Notes under the pieces: model-generated
The model's input: only the letters and a program-made list of their open reading frames with translations
Told to the model about the DNA's origin: nothing
Database searches by the model: none
Source: Rhopalosiphum padi
Lineage: Eukaryota > Arthropoda > Insecta > Hemiptera > Aphididae
Assembly (NCBI RefSeq): GCF_020882245.1
Contig: NC_083600.1
Location: 18,228,001 to 18,292,000 of the forward strand
DNA length: 64,000 nucleotides
Direction: 5' to 3'
Position numbers and translations under genes: made by a program
In this document: positions 38,691-51,352 of the stretch, one piece after another
Numbering within the stretch: position 1 is the stretch's first letter
How the letters are laid out: each line of letters starts with the position of its first letter

Positions 38691-40276
38691 TGGGTATACG
38701 ATAAATGATAATAATATATAATATTGTTATCGCTAACTGACACGCGCACGCGCGTGTACGGCGCTCCGCGGGACAAGAGTCGCAAAGGTGTGAAATTTGG
38801 CACACATCTACCGCCGCACCGTCCGCACCTATTCGACGTACTACAGACGAGCAAACGTGTTCGTACATATATTATTGTGTACACATACATACATGTATAT
38901 CGGAATCTGCGGACCATTATAATTGGCCGGCGAACAGCCCACGTCGAGTGTATATGCTTTATAATAATATCGTATAGAAAGCGACGGGCGAACCGTCCGC
39001 GAGCGAGTGATAAAGATTACTAACAGCTACACACGTAGGTACCTATACCTATTTAATATTGTTTATATGTATATGCACAAGAATTATGCGTTATTCCCGA
39101 ATCGACATTAACACAATAATATTGTCGTCGTTTCAAATTTGGTCCAAATTTGTGTTTGTACTGTTTGTAAAATTGTCGTCTCCGTTTTTGGGAGACACCT
39201 ACATGCAGACTCCTATTATTGGTTAAAAATAAAACCAGCATTATCGATACATCGGTTTTGTTCTTTTTATACACTCGTCACGTCATAATAGTAGAGCAAT
39301 GGACAATCGATTTAAAATTGATTGGCAATACGCCTAATATAGAATATATTTATATTATTTATAGTGTAGGTGTTTTAATAGTGCGAAATATATAATATCA
39401 TAAAAAATATCAAGTATGAGTAAATCCGTTAATAATATATAATAAGTTAGATACAATCATAACAACCGGGCCGTTAGGTTGTGCTACCCTCCCAGTAATA
39501 ATATAGGCGGCAATTTACAATATTATATAATATTATATTTGGTGGCAAACTACTGCATCATATACTATTTATCGCTTACGGTGTGAATTTTCATTGTTCA
39601 ATTTTATTATCAATTAATATGACTCAAACCCACTTGATATATTATGATAAGATTTAAAAAGTACTTACATCAATCAAATTTGGAAATTATACGGATAAAT
39701 GAAAACCGACGGTAATGAAATACACAATATACCTGCACTTGCTTGTATATTGACACGCTGCTCTGTGTATGAAAAATATCTATAGTACACGCTGAATCAT
39801 GATTCGATTAAAAGTATCTATAGCGACACATTAATCAATCATTTCATATCTAATGTTCTTAAATGTCTTTCGATTGTACTTACACACTAGAAGAATTAAG
39901 AAGCGTGTTTTTATTTATTAAACTTGAGCACGTTTCGTGCGCAGACTTAAACGAGCCAGAGGACTGTTATGTTTTCCAGATAATACAACCGATGATATTT
40001 TGAACATGGATATTATACTTTCTTTAACAATTATCGAGCAACAATAAAACGATTAGTTTTTTTTGGAAAATACTACTTTCGCTCTTAATACCGTTCAAGG
40101 TCGTCGAAGAAAATTGCTCTTCGATCCAATTTCTGTCACATTAATGTTATTGACGATATTGTCTCGTGTCGAATTCACGCGCATCCTATTATAGCGAACC
40201 GGTCTCCCAAAGCGATGTTTTCATCGGAATAATAGGGAAGAAGATTGACGATCCATTACAGAATTTCTGTTAAACT
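38691..40276. other. Non-coding stretch
   Basis: CpG content stays above average to about 39000, including a near-palindromic ACACGCGCACGCGCGTGT at about 38742, then drops. No supported gene. Frames at 38724-39023 and 39053-39274 lack recognisable features. Confidence 0.35.
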
Positions 40277-40333
40277 CACACACACATGCACATCTGCACA
40301 CACACGTACACGCTCGTACACATACGCACACAG

Positions 40334-40376
<43 letters not shown>
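40277..40376. repeat. CA microsatellite
   Basis: Imperfect CA-rich sequence from 40277 becomes an uninterrupted run of about 20 CA units at 40336-40376. The overlapping frame that reads as repeated Thr-His is an artefact of this repeat. Confidence 0.9.
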
Positions 40377-40377
<1 letters not shown>

Positions 40378-43122
40378 CTATTCATTCAAACAACGTCGGC
40401 ACTTTCTCTGCATCCATTGCTGACACACATACCACGTGTGTGTTATATGCTTCTGTAATAAAAATATACAACTGGCAAAATGGCACGGCTAATACTTTCT
40501 ATACTAATGCTGCAGCTTGTGTTCGTGTACAACAATAGCCCTAAACTAAAAATTTAAATGACGAAAAAATCTAAAAAAAAATTTTAAAAACGTAATTTAG
40601 CGCTTTTCTGCTGTAAAGTGCGATTTGATCGTGAATACGGTCGTGTATTGCTTTAGGCGAACGTGGTGTATCCGAATCCGGATTCTCGGTTGAGTAAATG
40701 TTGTTTTTTGACTTGTACTGAATTTCACTTCTGCACCATATTACTGGTGTGGGCATCACATATATATCATATATGAACACGACTTAGGTACCTATATAAC
40801 ATACGTCTTATAAAAATTGTATTTTGTAAGTTTGCAACTTACATATCGATGGAAATTTTTAAATGGAAATTTTAGAATGCATCAGTGTTTGTTTTTATGT
40901 CTATAATATAAATACATTGTTGTGAGTACGTTCTATATAATAACTATAGCGAGTACCAGCAGGTATCTATGTATATGTATGATTGTATGAAACACTTATA
41001 ACTTGTAACGTCATCGATATTGAATAAACATAGTGCTTGACTAAAATCGGAGAAATTTCAAAATGACCAACAATATTTTTTCATGATATTGATATTTTTT
41101 TAAGAAATCGACCAAAAACATACACCTACTTGATGCTCATAGTGAACATATTTGACAGTGAGATTTACACGACGTTTACGGCGTATTACAACAGAGAAAG
41201 TGATCGCGATTTACATATTCCTTCTTATTACGACGTTTTTGATTGACTATAAGACATGTACCGTACATAGGTATGTTTTATATACATGTTTAGAGATGAA
41301 TTTGTCACCGGTCGCATATTTCACGTGAAAACTGGTCCTTTCGTTAGACACACACAGACACACAGCAGTCGGTCTCGTTATCATCGAGAGTCACGATAAT
41401 TACGAGTGTGTTTTATTTCTTCTCTTGACAAGTGATATCTGACATTTAATTACGGCCTTACATACAGTTTTCTTTTTTTCCGCAAGACGCATACCGTACA
41501 CAAGTCACACTCACGGCCAGTCACGAGACGGTGGCATTTTCGTTTCTTTTTTGTTTGTGAACCTAACTCTAACGGGTTTAGTTCGATCTGAAACCTGACC
41601 CCGTGTCCCCATCGTCGGTAGCATATCCGTTTGCGGGCTTCAGACCGTTTTGACCATGTGCAACCCAACACCACCGTGCACCGGTCAAACGCATCTCAAT
41701 TCAATAACCAAATAAATATAGATAGATTATACCCGCAGAAGCTTCACATAACCGTCCACGTGCATATGTGTATTATACAGCATAAACCATATAGTGTGTA
41801 CACTTGCAAATTAAATATTTTATAATGTTACTAAACTGCCTGCGTGTGTGACGAAAAAAACGATTGTTATCGTTCAAGACCGATTTTGAAAGAATAAAAG
41901 TAAAAGAATACAAATAATTGAGTAATTTGCACGCCGGAAAAATTAGCCACCATCAGTCGGCATCATGACGTATATAATAATGTATAATAATCCACTCATC
42001 GCTGCGGAGAATAATGCGACCGAGACGTTTCGAACGGATTTTGTTGCGACGGACGTCCTTCCATTGTCCGCCGGGCGCAATCATTGTGCATGCACATGGC
42101 GTCGTCATCGCCGTCGTCGTCGCCGCAATTATTATCGCCAAATTAATATTTCAAGTGATGATAGAATAAAAACCCCGAAAGAGAAAGTGTGATTTTTATT
42201 CAACAATGTCGCGTGTTATGAAACTGTGGTCTGTCGACGTCCACCCGCGGTTTTTCGAACGGCACCAACAATCCGGATGTGTTGAATTATGTGTCGAACA
42301 TATTACCGCTATTATACGTGCTCGTGTGTATTATATTGTATTATAGTTAATAACGTATGCACGTCATCGCGTAGTTGCATGAAAACAATACGATATTATT
42401 ATCAGAAAGTCGAAAGCCGCGCGGACGCGTTCTTGTCTGTATTTTCGCTTCAAACATATACAATCATATTATATTTGTATACAATAATTTGCAAATATCG
42501 TATTTAAAAAAACGTCAAAAACACAACGTTAAAATCAACGCGGTATATGCGAAAAATACTTCAAATCGTTGTAAAGTATAAACGATCGGATATTAAAAAT
42601 CAAAATGTGATGTTCTATGACACTTACGCACATTATCGTGTTGCCGTGTCACTGCAGGAGTGGCGCCTTAAGAATATCATATTATACACACATCACTGAG
42701 TAGAGTATGTAATCCTTTTGTAAAGTTGAACACTGCTGTATGACCGCATGTTTATATTTGACGATGTCTTTTTCCGTTTCGATATTTTCAAGCCGACGCG
42801 GCATGTCCGTTGCAATTTGCGAATATGCATCTACCGGAAACCGGCCTTCATCCCCAGCGCCAAGAACCGTTCGTTTTCGGGATATCGTCGTCTTCGTCTA
42901 TACGCCCCGAATATCACTCGCGCCAAATTTAATAGCGTGTGTGTAATTGAAAATTAACGAGCCGAGTTTAATCTCCCGTCCGTCCAGTCACGTCCACACG
43001 GTTAAGAATTAGAAAGTAAACACGGACGCGCATCTTTTCGCACACACACATACACACACACATTCACATGCAAGCATATACATACGCATACGTTCAAACA
43101 TACTTAAACACGTTGGCAATGA
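40377..43122. other. Non-coding, mixed composition
   Basis: Several GC-moderate patches (about 41460-41700, 42000-42190 and 42770-42930) carry short frames on both strands without domains or matched splice sites. A CGT/CGC triplet-rich tract lies at about 42098-42125. I see no supported gene. Confidence 0.35.
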
Positions 43123-43145
43123 TGTGTGTGTGTGTGTGTGTGTGT
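43123..43145. repeat. TG microsatellite
   Basis: An uninterrupted run of 11 TG units, with CA-rich sequence about 50-90 bases upstream (43040-43070) that could pair with it. Confidence 0.85.
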
Positions 43146-44663
43146 ATTAATCTCATCCGTTTCCGTTTTGCCGAAACGATGTTCACACCGAATGCATGTT
43201 ATATCGAGTCCGTGAAAGCGTGCGTTTGCGGGCTGAAACCTCTATACCTATGGGCTACGATGGGAAAGGACTATATAGGTATACTTATATACGACTGAAT
43301 GCGTTGGGCGGAAAATATTTGCCGGTCGGTGGTCGTACGACTTGTCCGGGTGGTCACTGGTCGACATAAAGTCGGATGGCTGTCAGCTAAGCCCGAAGTG
43401 CCCACGTATAGAATATTATGGCGGGTATACTCGTGGTATTCGTTTTACTTTTACGTATTATTTGAACGGACTACTAAGCAGTTTCTAACACATTAAGTAT
43501 GTACGGTTTGTAATTGATTAAATTAACAATATATAGTGAGCTTAGTTTAATGTGATGTATACAAATAATTAATAAATTGACGTTTGCAACACATCGCTAA
43601 GCTGACGATATTTGATTATCATAAATACAAATTTAAGTATTAAAATTTGGGTTTACGTTGTCATTTTTCATTAATGTTCTTTTAGCGGATCATACATAAT
43701 ATTAGTGGTGGGCACGTAGTACGTATAAAGACGAGCAGTATTGGCCATCAGTAAATTTAGTTACGATAATGCGTTATAAAACCGTGTTTTCTACACTATC
43801 CGTCATCTAAATGCAAGGAGACATTGTTTTATCTTGTTTATATTTATCAATATCGTGAACTCCCAACGTCTCATCATACTCTCGAGTCCTGATTAAACCT
43901 AATCGTATAGAGTTTCTGCGACTAAGTCCATCGTTTGCTCGCGACAAAATAATATTAGTATTTGTAGGCATACCCCACATACGTTTGTATCATACAACAT
44001 CTCATTTTACTATGATAATTCACACTATATAACGTAGTCGATATAATGTGTAATAATTACCTTAAAAACGAACTGTATTCCGTCTCGTTACACAGTCGCC
44101 TAATAAACATAGTTATAAATAAGGAACTACAGAACGAACGAATTGTTTATAGATATCGTTAATTCGCGTATTCGCATACAACCTTCATATGAAATAATCG
44201 ATCGAAATTATATAAACTATTATTTTTCGTCACAAAGGAAAAAAATAAGACAATACCGATGTATCGTAACACTCTATAGCTGCCTACTATTATATTATTA
44301 TTATAATATATAATGAACATTATATTATTTTGTTGTATTACTCGCTTTTGTCGTTCACGCGTTATTCAATATATTTTGTTCGCGGGGGACTGTGCGCCAT
44401 ACATTATGTATATGTGGCGACGATTCAACAGCAATAATATAACAAATTAATAAATTGTCTATGCATCAGTACGTATATAATATGAACACCACCGTCGTGT
44501 GAGGGATCGACGAAACGGTTTTGACCTTGCGAAGGGTGCGGCGGAATAAATATTTACATCCTACTGACCCATATTTATAGGCGTGCACGCGGTTCATTGA
44601 TCTTGATCTTGGAGAACAGGTCCTTTTTACACGAACATTGAAAGTAATTCGATACATATATTT
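43146..44663. other. Non-coding stretch
   Basis: No supported gene. The frames at 43299-43496 (plus) and 44466-44687 (minus, running into a CA repeat) are unremarkable. Confidence 0.35.
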
Positions 44664-44691
44664 ACACACACATACACACACACACACACAC
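44664..44691. repeat. CA microsatellite
   Basis: CA units with one TA interruption at 44672-44674. On the minus strand it would translate as alternating Cys-Val, which explains the odd N-terminus of the overlapping frame. Confidence 0.85.
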
Positions 44692-46213
44692 TCGCATCAT
44701 ATATCTGATTTAAACCGGTTCTAATCGAAACCTTCGGATCGGTGTTTCTTTCTATTTTAAACGTGTGTATTTTCTCCCATGGACCATTGTTTCTATTTTT
44801 TTTTTTTATTCTTATTAATATAACATATTAATTTTACCTCCCCACGCGAGTCCATATATAATAGGTATGTTATAGACGATGCGAATATTCTGCGATGTAC
44901 GCGCCGCATTGGAGTCGACCAATTACTATTATTGTTAATAATACTATTACTCATATTATATTAGTCGTTGTGATCGTCGGCCCGCCCGATTCCACAACAA
45001 TCGTTCGAATATGCCTAATGACGGTCGGTATAAGGACGAAGACTCGGGAGAACCTCAGGCGCCGTACGTTTCGGTCACGATTTTGTGTACGCACGTCCAT
45101 TAACAAATTTAACGGATTGCAAAAAATTGTTTTTTTTTCCACCCGTACACAGTAATATCGTGTTACTCGGAAGACGTTCATGATGATATTAAATATTGCG
45201 GGTTTTTTTTTTACGACGACGTGCTTTATTATCCACGCGGCCACATCTGCAGAATGCAGTACGTTTATTGTGTTATTCGTTCTTCTCGGGTCCAATTTAA
45301 CTAGGGGGAGGAGTTGCTTAGCCACTTCCTGGAAATATCGCCGCTCTGGTCGTTCGCATAGGTGCTTAATCATCTATATAAGTCTCCTCGAAACATATAA
45401 TATCGTTGTCAAATATCTAACTACTGCTGTCTTTTTAGCCATCATATATTATGAAGTCCTCGGTATATACGGTCAGGAGTTTGCAATTTTTTCATCGACC
45501 GTCAGTGCTCGATATAATTCGCTTTATTCGGAGGGGTGAGGGGGTAGCTGAGCAGCCGCCGTCGTTTACGACAACGATATTATCAGGAGTATTATAATAT
45601 TATCTTTACACACAGTAAACACCGTCGATGAGAAAAAAAAAACCTCGAAATAAACGCGAAAACAATTATTTGTAGAAAGGCCCATAATAATATAACGACT
45701 AGAATATTATTATAAGGGAAGACGGTGTACGGTTCTAACGCACATTTTTATTATTATTATATACACGAACAGTCTCTCTCTCTAATTAGCGTTCCGAAGA
45801 CGTAAAATATTTGAAAGTGCAATTGCAACGGACGCACAACAATATATATATACGCGCCGTATATACACATATACAACGAGAGGTACATTATAGGCGGGTA
45901 TATACGTGTATATATATATATATTTACCTACCCGCCCGTCCGCCCGCCCACCCACATCCCGAAGACAGTGAAAGCGCCTTACTTTCGCGGGCTTGGTCGA
46001 CTCGAGCGCCTCTAGCGGCCCGCGTGTTCCAGATACATATTATATTTACGTTTTCCAAACGTCGTTTTGCCCCGCCTCCGGCGCGTCCGATTCCGATCGT
46101 TCCGGATGCCGCGCGCAGACGACCTTCACCCCGAAAACGTTCGAGATCCGGTCTCCCAATATATTATAAATCATAATAATATCGTATACGGATAATCGTA
46201 CGTTGTACTCGCG
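44692..46213. other. Non-coding upstream region of the ZP gene
   Basis: Composition rises toward the gene. Overlapping frames at 44951-45373 (minus, 140 codons), 45180-45539 (plus) and 45811-46176 (plus) show no recognisable domain, and none fits a splice model with the ZP gene. An untranslated exon of that gene may lie here or further left, but I could not place it. Confidence 0.35.
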
Positions 46214-46243
46214 CGGGGCCGGTTACATCGAAACGCGGCCCCG
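46214..46243. repeat. GC-rich perfect hairpin upstream of ZP start exon
   Basis: CGGGGCCG (46214-46221) pairs perfectly with CGGCCCCG (46236-46243) across a 14-base loop. It ends 73 bases before the acceptor-bounded first coding exon, so it would lie in the intron or, if that acceptor is not always used, in a 5' untranslated region. Confidence 0.55.
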
Positions 46244-46336
46244 TTTGGATATTGGGCATTATAATAATATTTAATATTCATAGTTTTTTAATGTAATATC
46301 ATTCGATTGTTTACAGATCATACCGCCGGGTTCACT

Positions 46337-49300
46337 ATGAAGAGATGCCTGAGGCACCAAGTGTACATCGTGCTCTACGGAGCACTGCTGTTCTTACACG
46401 TGAGTATATCATAAAATTACAATATTATCGATTTGTTTTCGTATATGACGTGCTTTATAGATCCCTCGAATCCTGCAGAAACTCGCATAATATGCATATC
46501 ATTCAATATTGTGTTTTTATATCGACGTCTGCGTTTCATTAATAATATTACTTACACATTTTAATCGTTTTGAATATTTTCACGACACGAAAAATATTAA
46601 ATAGTGATTTATGATTACAATAATACATTATATATTAACAATTTAAAATCAAACCCATTTCATATAGCCATATAGGCACGCTCAATTCGCGTGCGATGAA
46701 TTCTTTTTTTTAACCGAATGTAGAGTGTTGCGTTGTGGAAAAATTACTCCGTATAAATTAGCTGTATTGAGGAAAAAAAAACTATATAAGTTTTTTATGT
46801 TATATAATAATAAATTAGACGGAGTAATTTTAAATTTACATACCAACACATTTTTTTTCTTATTCGTGTTAAACTGTTCGCTTAAAGAAAAACCTCAAAC
46901 TCACTTTTAAATTTTTATTTCATAATATATGATATTATAAGAAAAAATATATTACAGTAATATGGTAATCTATATAATATAAGTGGACACTCTTATGATG
47001 CTGTTCACTTTAATCAATTCGCGAGATCACGCTAACTGCTAAGCATTACTCGTAATTATTATATAGGTATATAATATATATAATAATATGCATTTCTGTA
47101 TTCAAATCAACGTATGTCGGTCGGCGCACTAACCTTCCTAATAATATATAATGATTAGCATTTTGCCACGAGATACGAATTATCACCATAATCTTGACAC
47201 ATTACCTACATAATATGCTGAAAAAATACACGCGAATACGTATAAATAATAGTTGAAATTACGTATGTACATAGATTACACTATAAAAGCCGAGTTTTTG
47301 GACGTAAAGTCGAGTAAGTCGTCTATTGCGTAATTTCGGATACGGGTTGCGGTACGACTATATAATAATATAAACTGTTAAAAGCACGATATAATATTAA
47401 AACACGTGGCATTAAACAGACAAACACTACATGATATTAAAATGTTTTAAAATCTCAACGATTTGCTAAAAAAAATTGCCTCTACTCTATTACGGCCTAT
47501 ATAAAAAGGTCCCTATACTACTATAATAGTATAATAATAACCGATAATTGCTTTTATTGCAGAGCACCAGTGGCGACGGTAACCTGGGACCGGAGAACAA
47601 CGCGGCGGCGCTACCGCTCGAACACAGATCCGGTGGCGGTTACGATGTCGGACTTCCGCTGTCGTCCGGCGGTCCGCTACAGGGACCACACGACGACACG
47701 TGGCCTCTACAGGCCGTGCCAGACGCCGTAAAAATCAAACACTTACAGGTACAGTGCGAGAAGACGCACATGCGAGTGAACATTGAATTCGACCGGCCGT
47801 TCTACGGAGTAATATTCTCCAAAGGTGCGTATTTGTGTATTATGAGTACGCATTTGCTCGAATTTCGGGTTGGTTGATAGTGGTCGTACGCGCGTGTGTG
47901 TAGGAGGGGGAGAGGAAGACGTGTTGGACGTGAAATGGACTGAAACGGGGCTTACAAAGGATTATAAAAACATCGTAATATCCTCTAAAATGTTTCCACC
48001 CCGAAAGTTAATGTGTAATATTATGTATATGTGGGTTAATATGTAATATTTTATAGTAATGCCGATGGAGTAAACGATTTCATTTTCAAAAGTAAACACA
48101 TATATATATGTATATATTATATATCATAATTCTATCAGTAATAACTAGTAATTACATAATTATTAATTATCGCCATTAAATAAACACACTTTTCGGTTAC
48201 TCAACGGACTCAGAAACTCATTTTTACCACGGTGATTACTTCTACAGGACTAAAAACCGTCGTTATTGTACATCGTAGGTCCACAATAATTACACATATC
48301 TACCTGATTATAATACTTCATATAGGCAAAATTCATTTTTTTAAATATAAAAATTAATTTCAGTTGTATCTATCCTGTTAAATAAAAAACAATAATTTTT
48401 CTATTAATTTATTTAAAATTTGAATAAACCTAAAAAAATATTATATACAATTTTCTAAAAATAAGTACCTAATAATTTCTCATAATCATATTTCACAAAA
48501 ATGAAATATAGTAAAAAAGTTATTGATAGGTGGAAACACTATTATAATATTCCATGACGGACTGATGATATTGTGCAGCACGGAAAAATAATATATTTAT
48601 AGCTGCACTGGGCGAGGCGCTGCGGCCCTACAATTGAACACAATAACCACAATCACACGATAACATAATATATTTTAATATTTTTACTATATATTATAAT
48701 ATTAGAATAATGGCCGTTAAATACGTAACGAAAAAACAAATAAATAAAATGGTACATACTACTATAATAGTTTTTCATATTTTTGTTACACGAACGCCGC
48801 CGTACACGTCATCTCTCGCTTGACCCGTATTTAGAGCCCCTATACATATACATCTAAGCACACCGCTGACCCACTAAATGCCCGCGTATGTGTATTTTTA
48901 ATTAATATTTATGAAACTTCTCGCGGAGCCACTCTCTATCGCATATACACGCGTACAACGACTATACTATATACGCTGAAAGTCGCACTGCTGTTATTGT
49001 TGGTATTTTTTTTTTTCGTTGTTGTTTTTACTCTAATTGACTGCTACAGCTTGTAAATCGTAATTATCGGTCCGTGTATGTACATACCGTATTATTATAT
49101 TATAATATGTATAATATATTATGCTTTTCCAAAGTGGTTTTGTACAGCTTATTAACGTAAATACATGACGCTGAGAGACTTCCCGCGGTGCCAGTTATAT
49201 TTTGTCAAAAAAGAAATCGTTTACTCCACATCTCACGTGCACCACGTATCATACGCAATACGTTATACATATATTAATAAATATACAAAATTAAAAACCG

Positions 49301-51352
49301 GGGAAAATATGGTTATTATATGCTACGTGAACATATATAATTCTAAATCTAAACAGCAGCTGGTTTCCGGTATTATTTTGTTAAATATCTTTTATATAGA
49401 TCACCCGCAGTCTTAGGGACTACGCTTTTGGTACGACCGCAGCTTTACATCGCGGACAGGTGTATTCTGGGGAGACGGATGGCAACTGCCCCCCCAAATA
49501 TTTTATCGAGGAGAAACTGTTGTCTTTTTCGCTAGAAGCGATAGCGAAACGTACAAAAAAAACCTTAGACCACGCATTAAATACAATAACATACATGACT
49601 ATACCAACTACGTTGTATAAATATTATAATATGCTCGGCAAATTCGCATAAAATTTTATAGCCACTTCGTGATATCGACCTATCTGTGTAGCTTTTACGA
49701 TGATGACGACGACAATCATAAACACGCGTTAATAAAAACGTTATATTTTCGCAGGTTACTACAGCGATCCGCACTGCGTGCACGTGAAACCCGGCACCGG
49801 TCACCTGAGCGCCACGTTCGAGATACTGTTGAACAGCTGCGGCATGACGTCTTCCGGAGGCACTGGCGGCGGCGGCGGCGGCGGTGCCGTGTCCGGTTAC
49901 GGGCAGACGCCCAGCGGCAGTTACGTGGAGAACACCATCATCATCCAGTACGACCCGTACGTGCAGGAAGTGTGGGACCAGGCTCGCAAGTTGAGGTGTA
50001 CGTGGTACGATTTCTACGAGAAGGCGGTCACGTTCCAGCCGTTCCAGGTGGACATGCTGCACGCGGTCACTGCCAACTTCCTCGGCGACAACCTGCAGTG
50101 CTGGATGCAGATCCAGGTGGGCAAGGGACCGTGGGCGTCCGAGGTGTCGGGCATAGTGAAAATCGGTCAGACCATGACCATGGTGTTGGCCATCAAGGAC
50201 GAGGAGAACAAGTTCGACATGTTGGTGCGCAACTGCGTGGCCCACGACGGCAAGCGGACGCCCATACAGCTGGTCGACCACAACGGCTGCGTCATCCGGC
50301 CCAAGATCATGTACAAGTTCCAGAAGATCAAGAACTTCGGCCCGTCCGCGTCCGTCGTGTCGTTCACGTACTTCCAGGCGTTCAAGTTCCCCGACTCGAT
50401 GAACGTGCACTTCCAGTGCGTCATCCAGGTGTGCCGATACCACTGCCCCGAACCCAAGTGCCCCGGTGACTACGCTCTGCCACCGCACGCGGCCGAAGCA
50501 AACGGCGGCGGCGATTACGCGGGTCTCAACTCGGTGCACCCCAACGAATACGGACCGCCACCACCGCCGCCCAACCTGTTGGCCGACTACCCCGCGTATC
50601 CGGACCCCAGACACCCGTCCGGACCGGCCGGCGCGTACTCCGAGCTCAAACCGGAAATAGTGTTGCCGAACGCCGCGCCGCCGTCGGCCAGCAGCCCGAA
50701 ACCGTCGCAGCAGCAGCAGAAGGACTCGGACGCGCCGATCGCGGCCGGCGACGGTCACAACGACGACGACGGTCTGAACCTGCCGCCGCCACCGTTGCCC
50801 GGCCACGGGTCGTCGTACGCCACCGTCAAGCGACAGGGCACCGTCGGCGGTGACGACCAACAGCAGCAACAGCACATGAACTTGGTGTCGCTGGGCGGCC
50901 GTCCGCGGTCCGTCGACATTGACGGCGGCGCCAACAAGCCGCACAGGCACCACCGTCGGTCCACCGGCGACCCCGAACTGGACGTCAACACCAGCCGCGT
51001 CATACAGGTGGTGGCGCCGGGCGACGTGAACTTCGCGTTGAACGTGCCCAACGGCGGCAACGGCACGAACGGCGGTAACGGCGGTAACGGCGACACGGTG
51101 GTCGTGTCCACCCGGTCCGGGCTGTCGGCGGACAGCGTGTGCATCAGCGTCCCGTCGTTCGTCGCCGGTCTGGCCATGCTCCTGTCCGTCTTGGTGGTAG
51201 CCTGTCTGGTGGTCACGTTCCTGTTCTTGCGGGTGCGGTCCATGAACAACGCCAAAGCGATGTCGTGCGGTGCACCGCCGACCGCACAGGGCCCTTACAT
51301 GCACGGCGCCGCGTTCGAAGCCGCCGAGTTCGTCAAGATGGCCAGTTCGTAG
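46337..51352 (+). CDS. dyl: ZP-domain membrane protein, Dusky-like/Miniature family
   Basis: Three coding exons: 46337-46399, 47563-47824 and 49755-51352, with consensus splice sites CAC/GTGAGT, TTGCAG/AGC, AAAG/GTGCGT and TTCGCAG/GT. The product is 640 residues. Residues 1-21 form a signal peptide (VYIVLYGALLFLH core). A ZP domain spans about 84-346 with cysteines at 86, 116, 137, 190, 224, 269, 287, 330, 335, 339 and 344. It includes GVIFSKGYYSDP and the family-typical RKLRCTWYDFYEKAV and FKFPDSMNVHFQCVIQVCRY. A Pro/Gly/Gln-rich linker follows, with a furin-like RHHRR at 506-510. A single membrane span lies at 577-600, before a 40-residue cytoplasmic tail. Drosophila relatives sit at the apical epidermal surface and shape cuticle, bristles and wing hairs. 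Dusky-like fits best from memory, but dusky or miniature cannot be excluded. Exon 3 is far more GC-rich than its flanks and contains a polymorphism-prone poly-Gly tract. The start exon begins at 46317, after an acceptor, so an upstream untranslated exon exists. Confidence 0.92.
46400..47562 (+). other. ZP gene intron 1
   Basis: Phase 0 intron with donor GTGAGT and acceptor TTTTATTGCAG. The interior is AT-rich. Frames within it (46345-46542 overlapping the exon edge, and 46725-46910) are not supported. Confidence 0.85.
47825..49754 (+). other. ZP gene intron 2
   Basis: Phase 1 intron with donor GTGCGT and acceptor TTTTCGCAG. The joined codon makes glycine 109 in the conserved FSKGYYSDP segment, which confirms the junction. 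Frames at 49165-49416 and 49460-49651 inside it look like noise. Confidence 0.88.

Noticed and set aside
40245..40538. 97-codon frame rich in Thr-His
   Set aside because: It is produced by the CA microsatellite.
44951..45373. 140-codon minus-strand frame upstream of the ZP gene
   Set aside because: Overlapping frames of similar length exist on the other strand, and I recognise no domain or exon borders. Its length is not remarkable at this GC content.
49669..50469. A 266-codon plus-strand frame overlapping ZP exon 3
   Set aside because: It is a shifted phase of the same exon with an R/H/P-rich product. The ZP frame has the conserved domain and matching splice phases.
49577..51304. A 575-codon open frame on the minus strand opposite ZP exon 3
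   Set aside because: It is the antisense shadow of a GC-rich coding exon. Its product is rich in R, V, H and A as expected from reversed codons, and it has no domain and no splice context.
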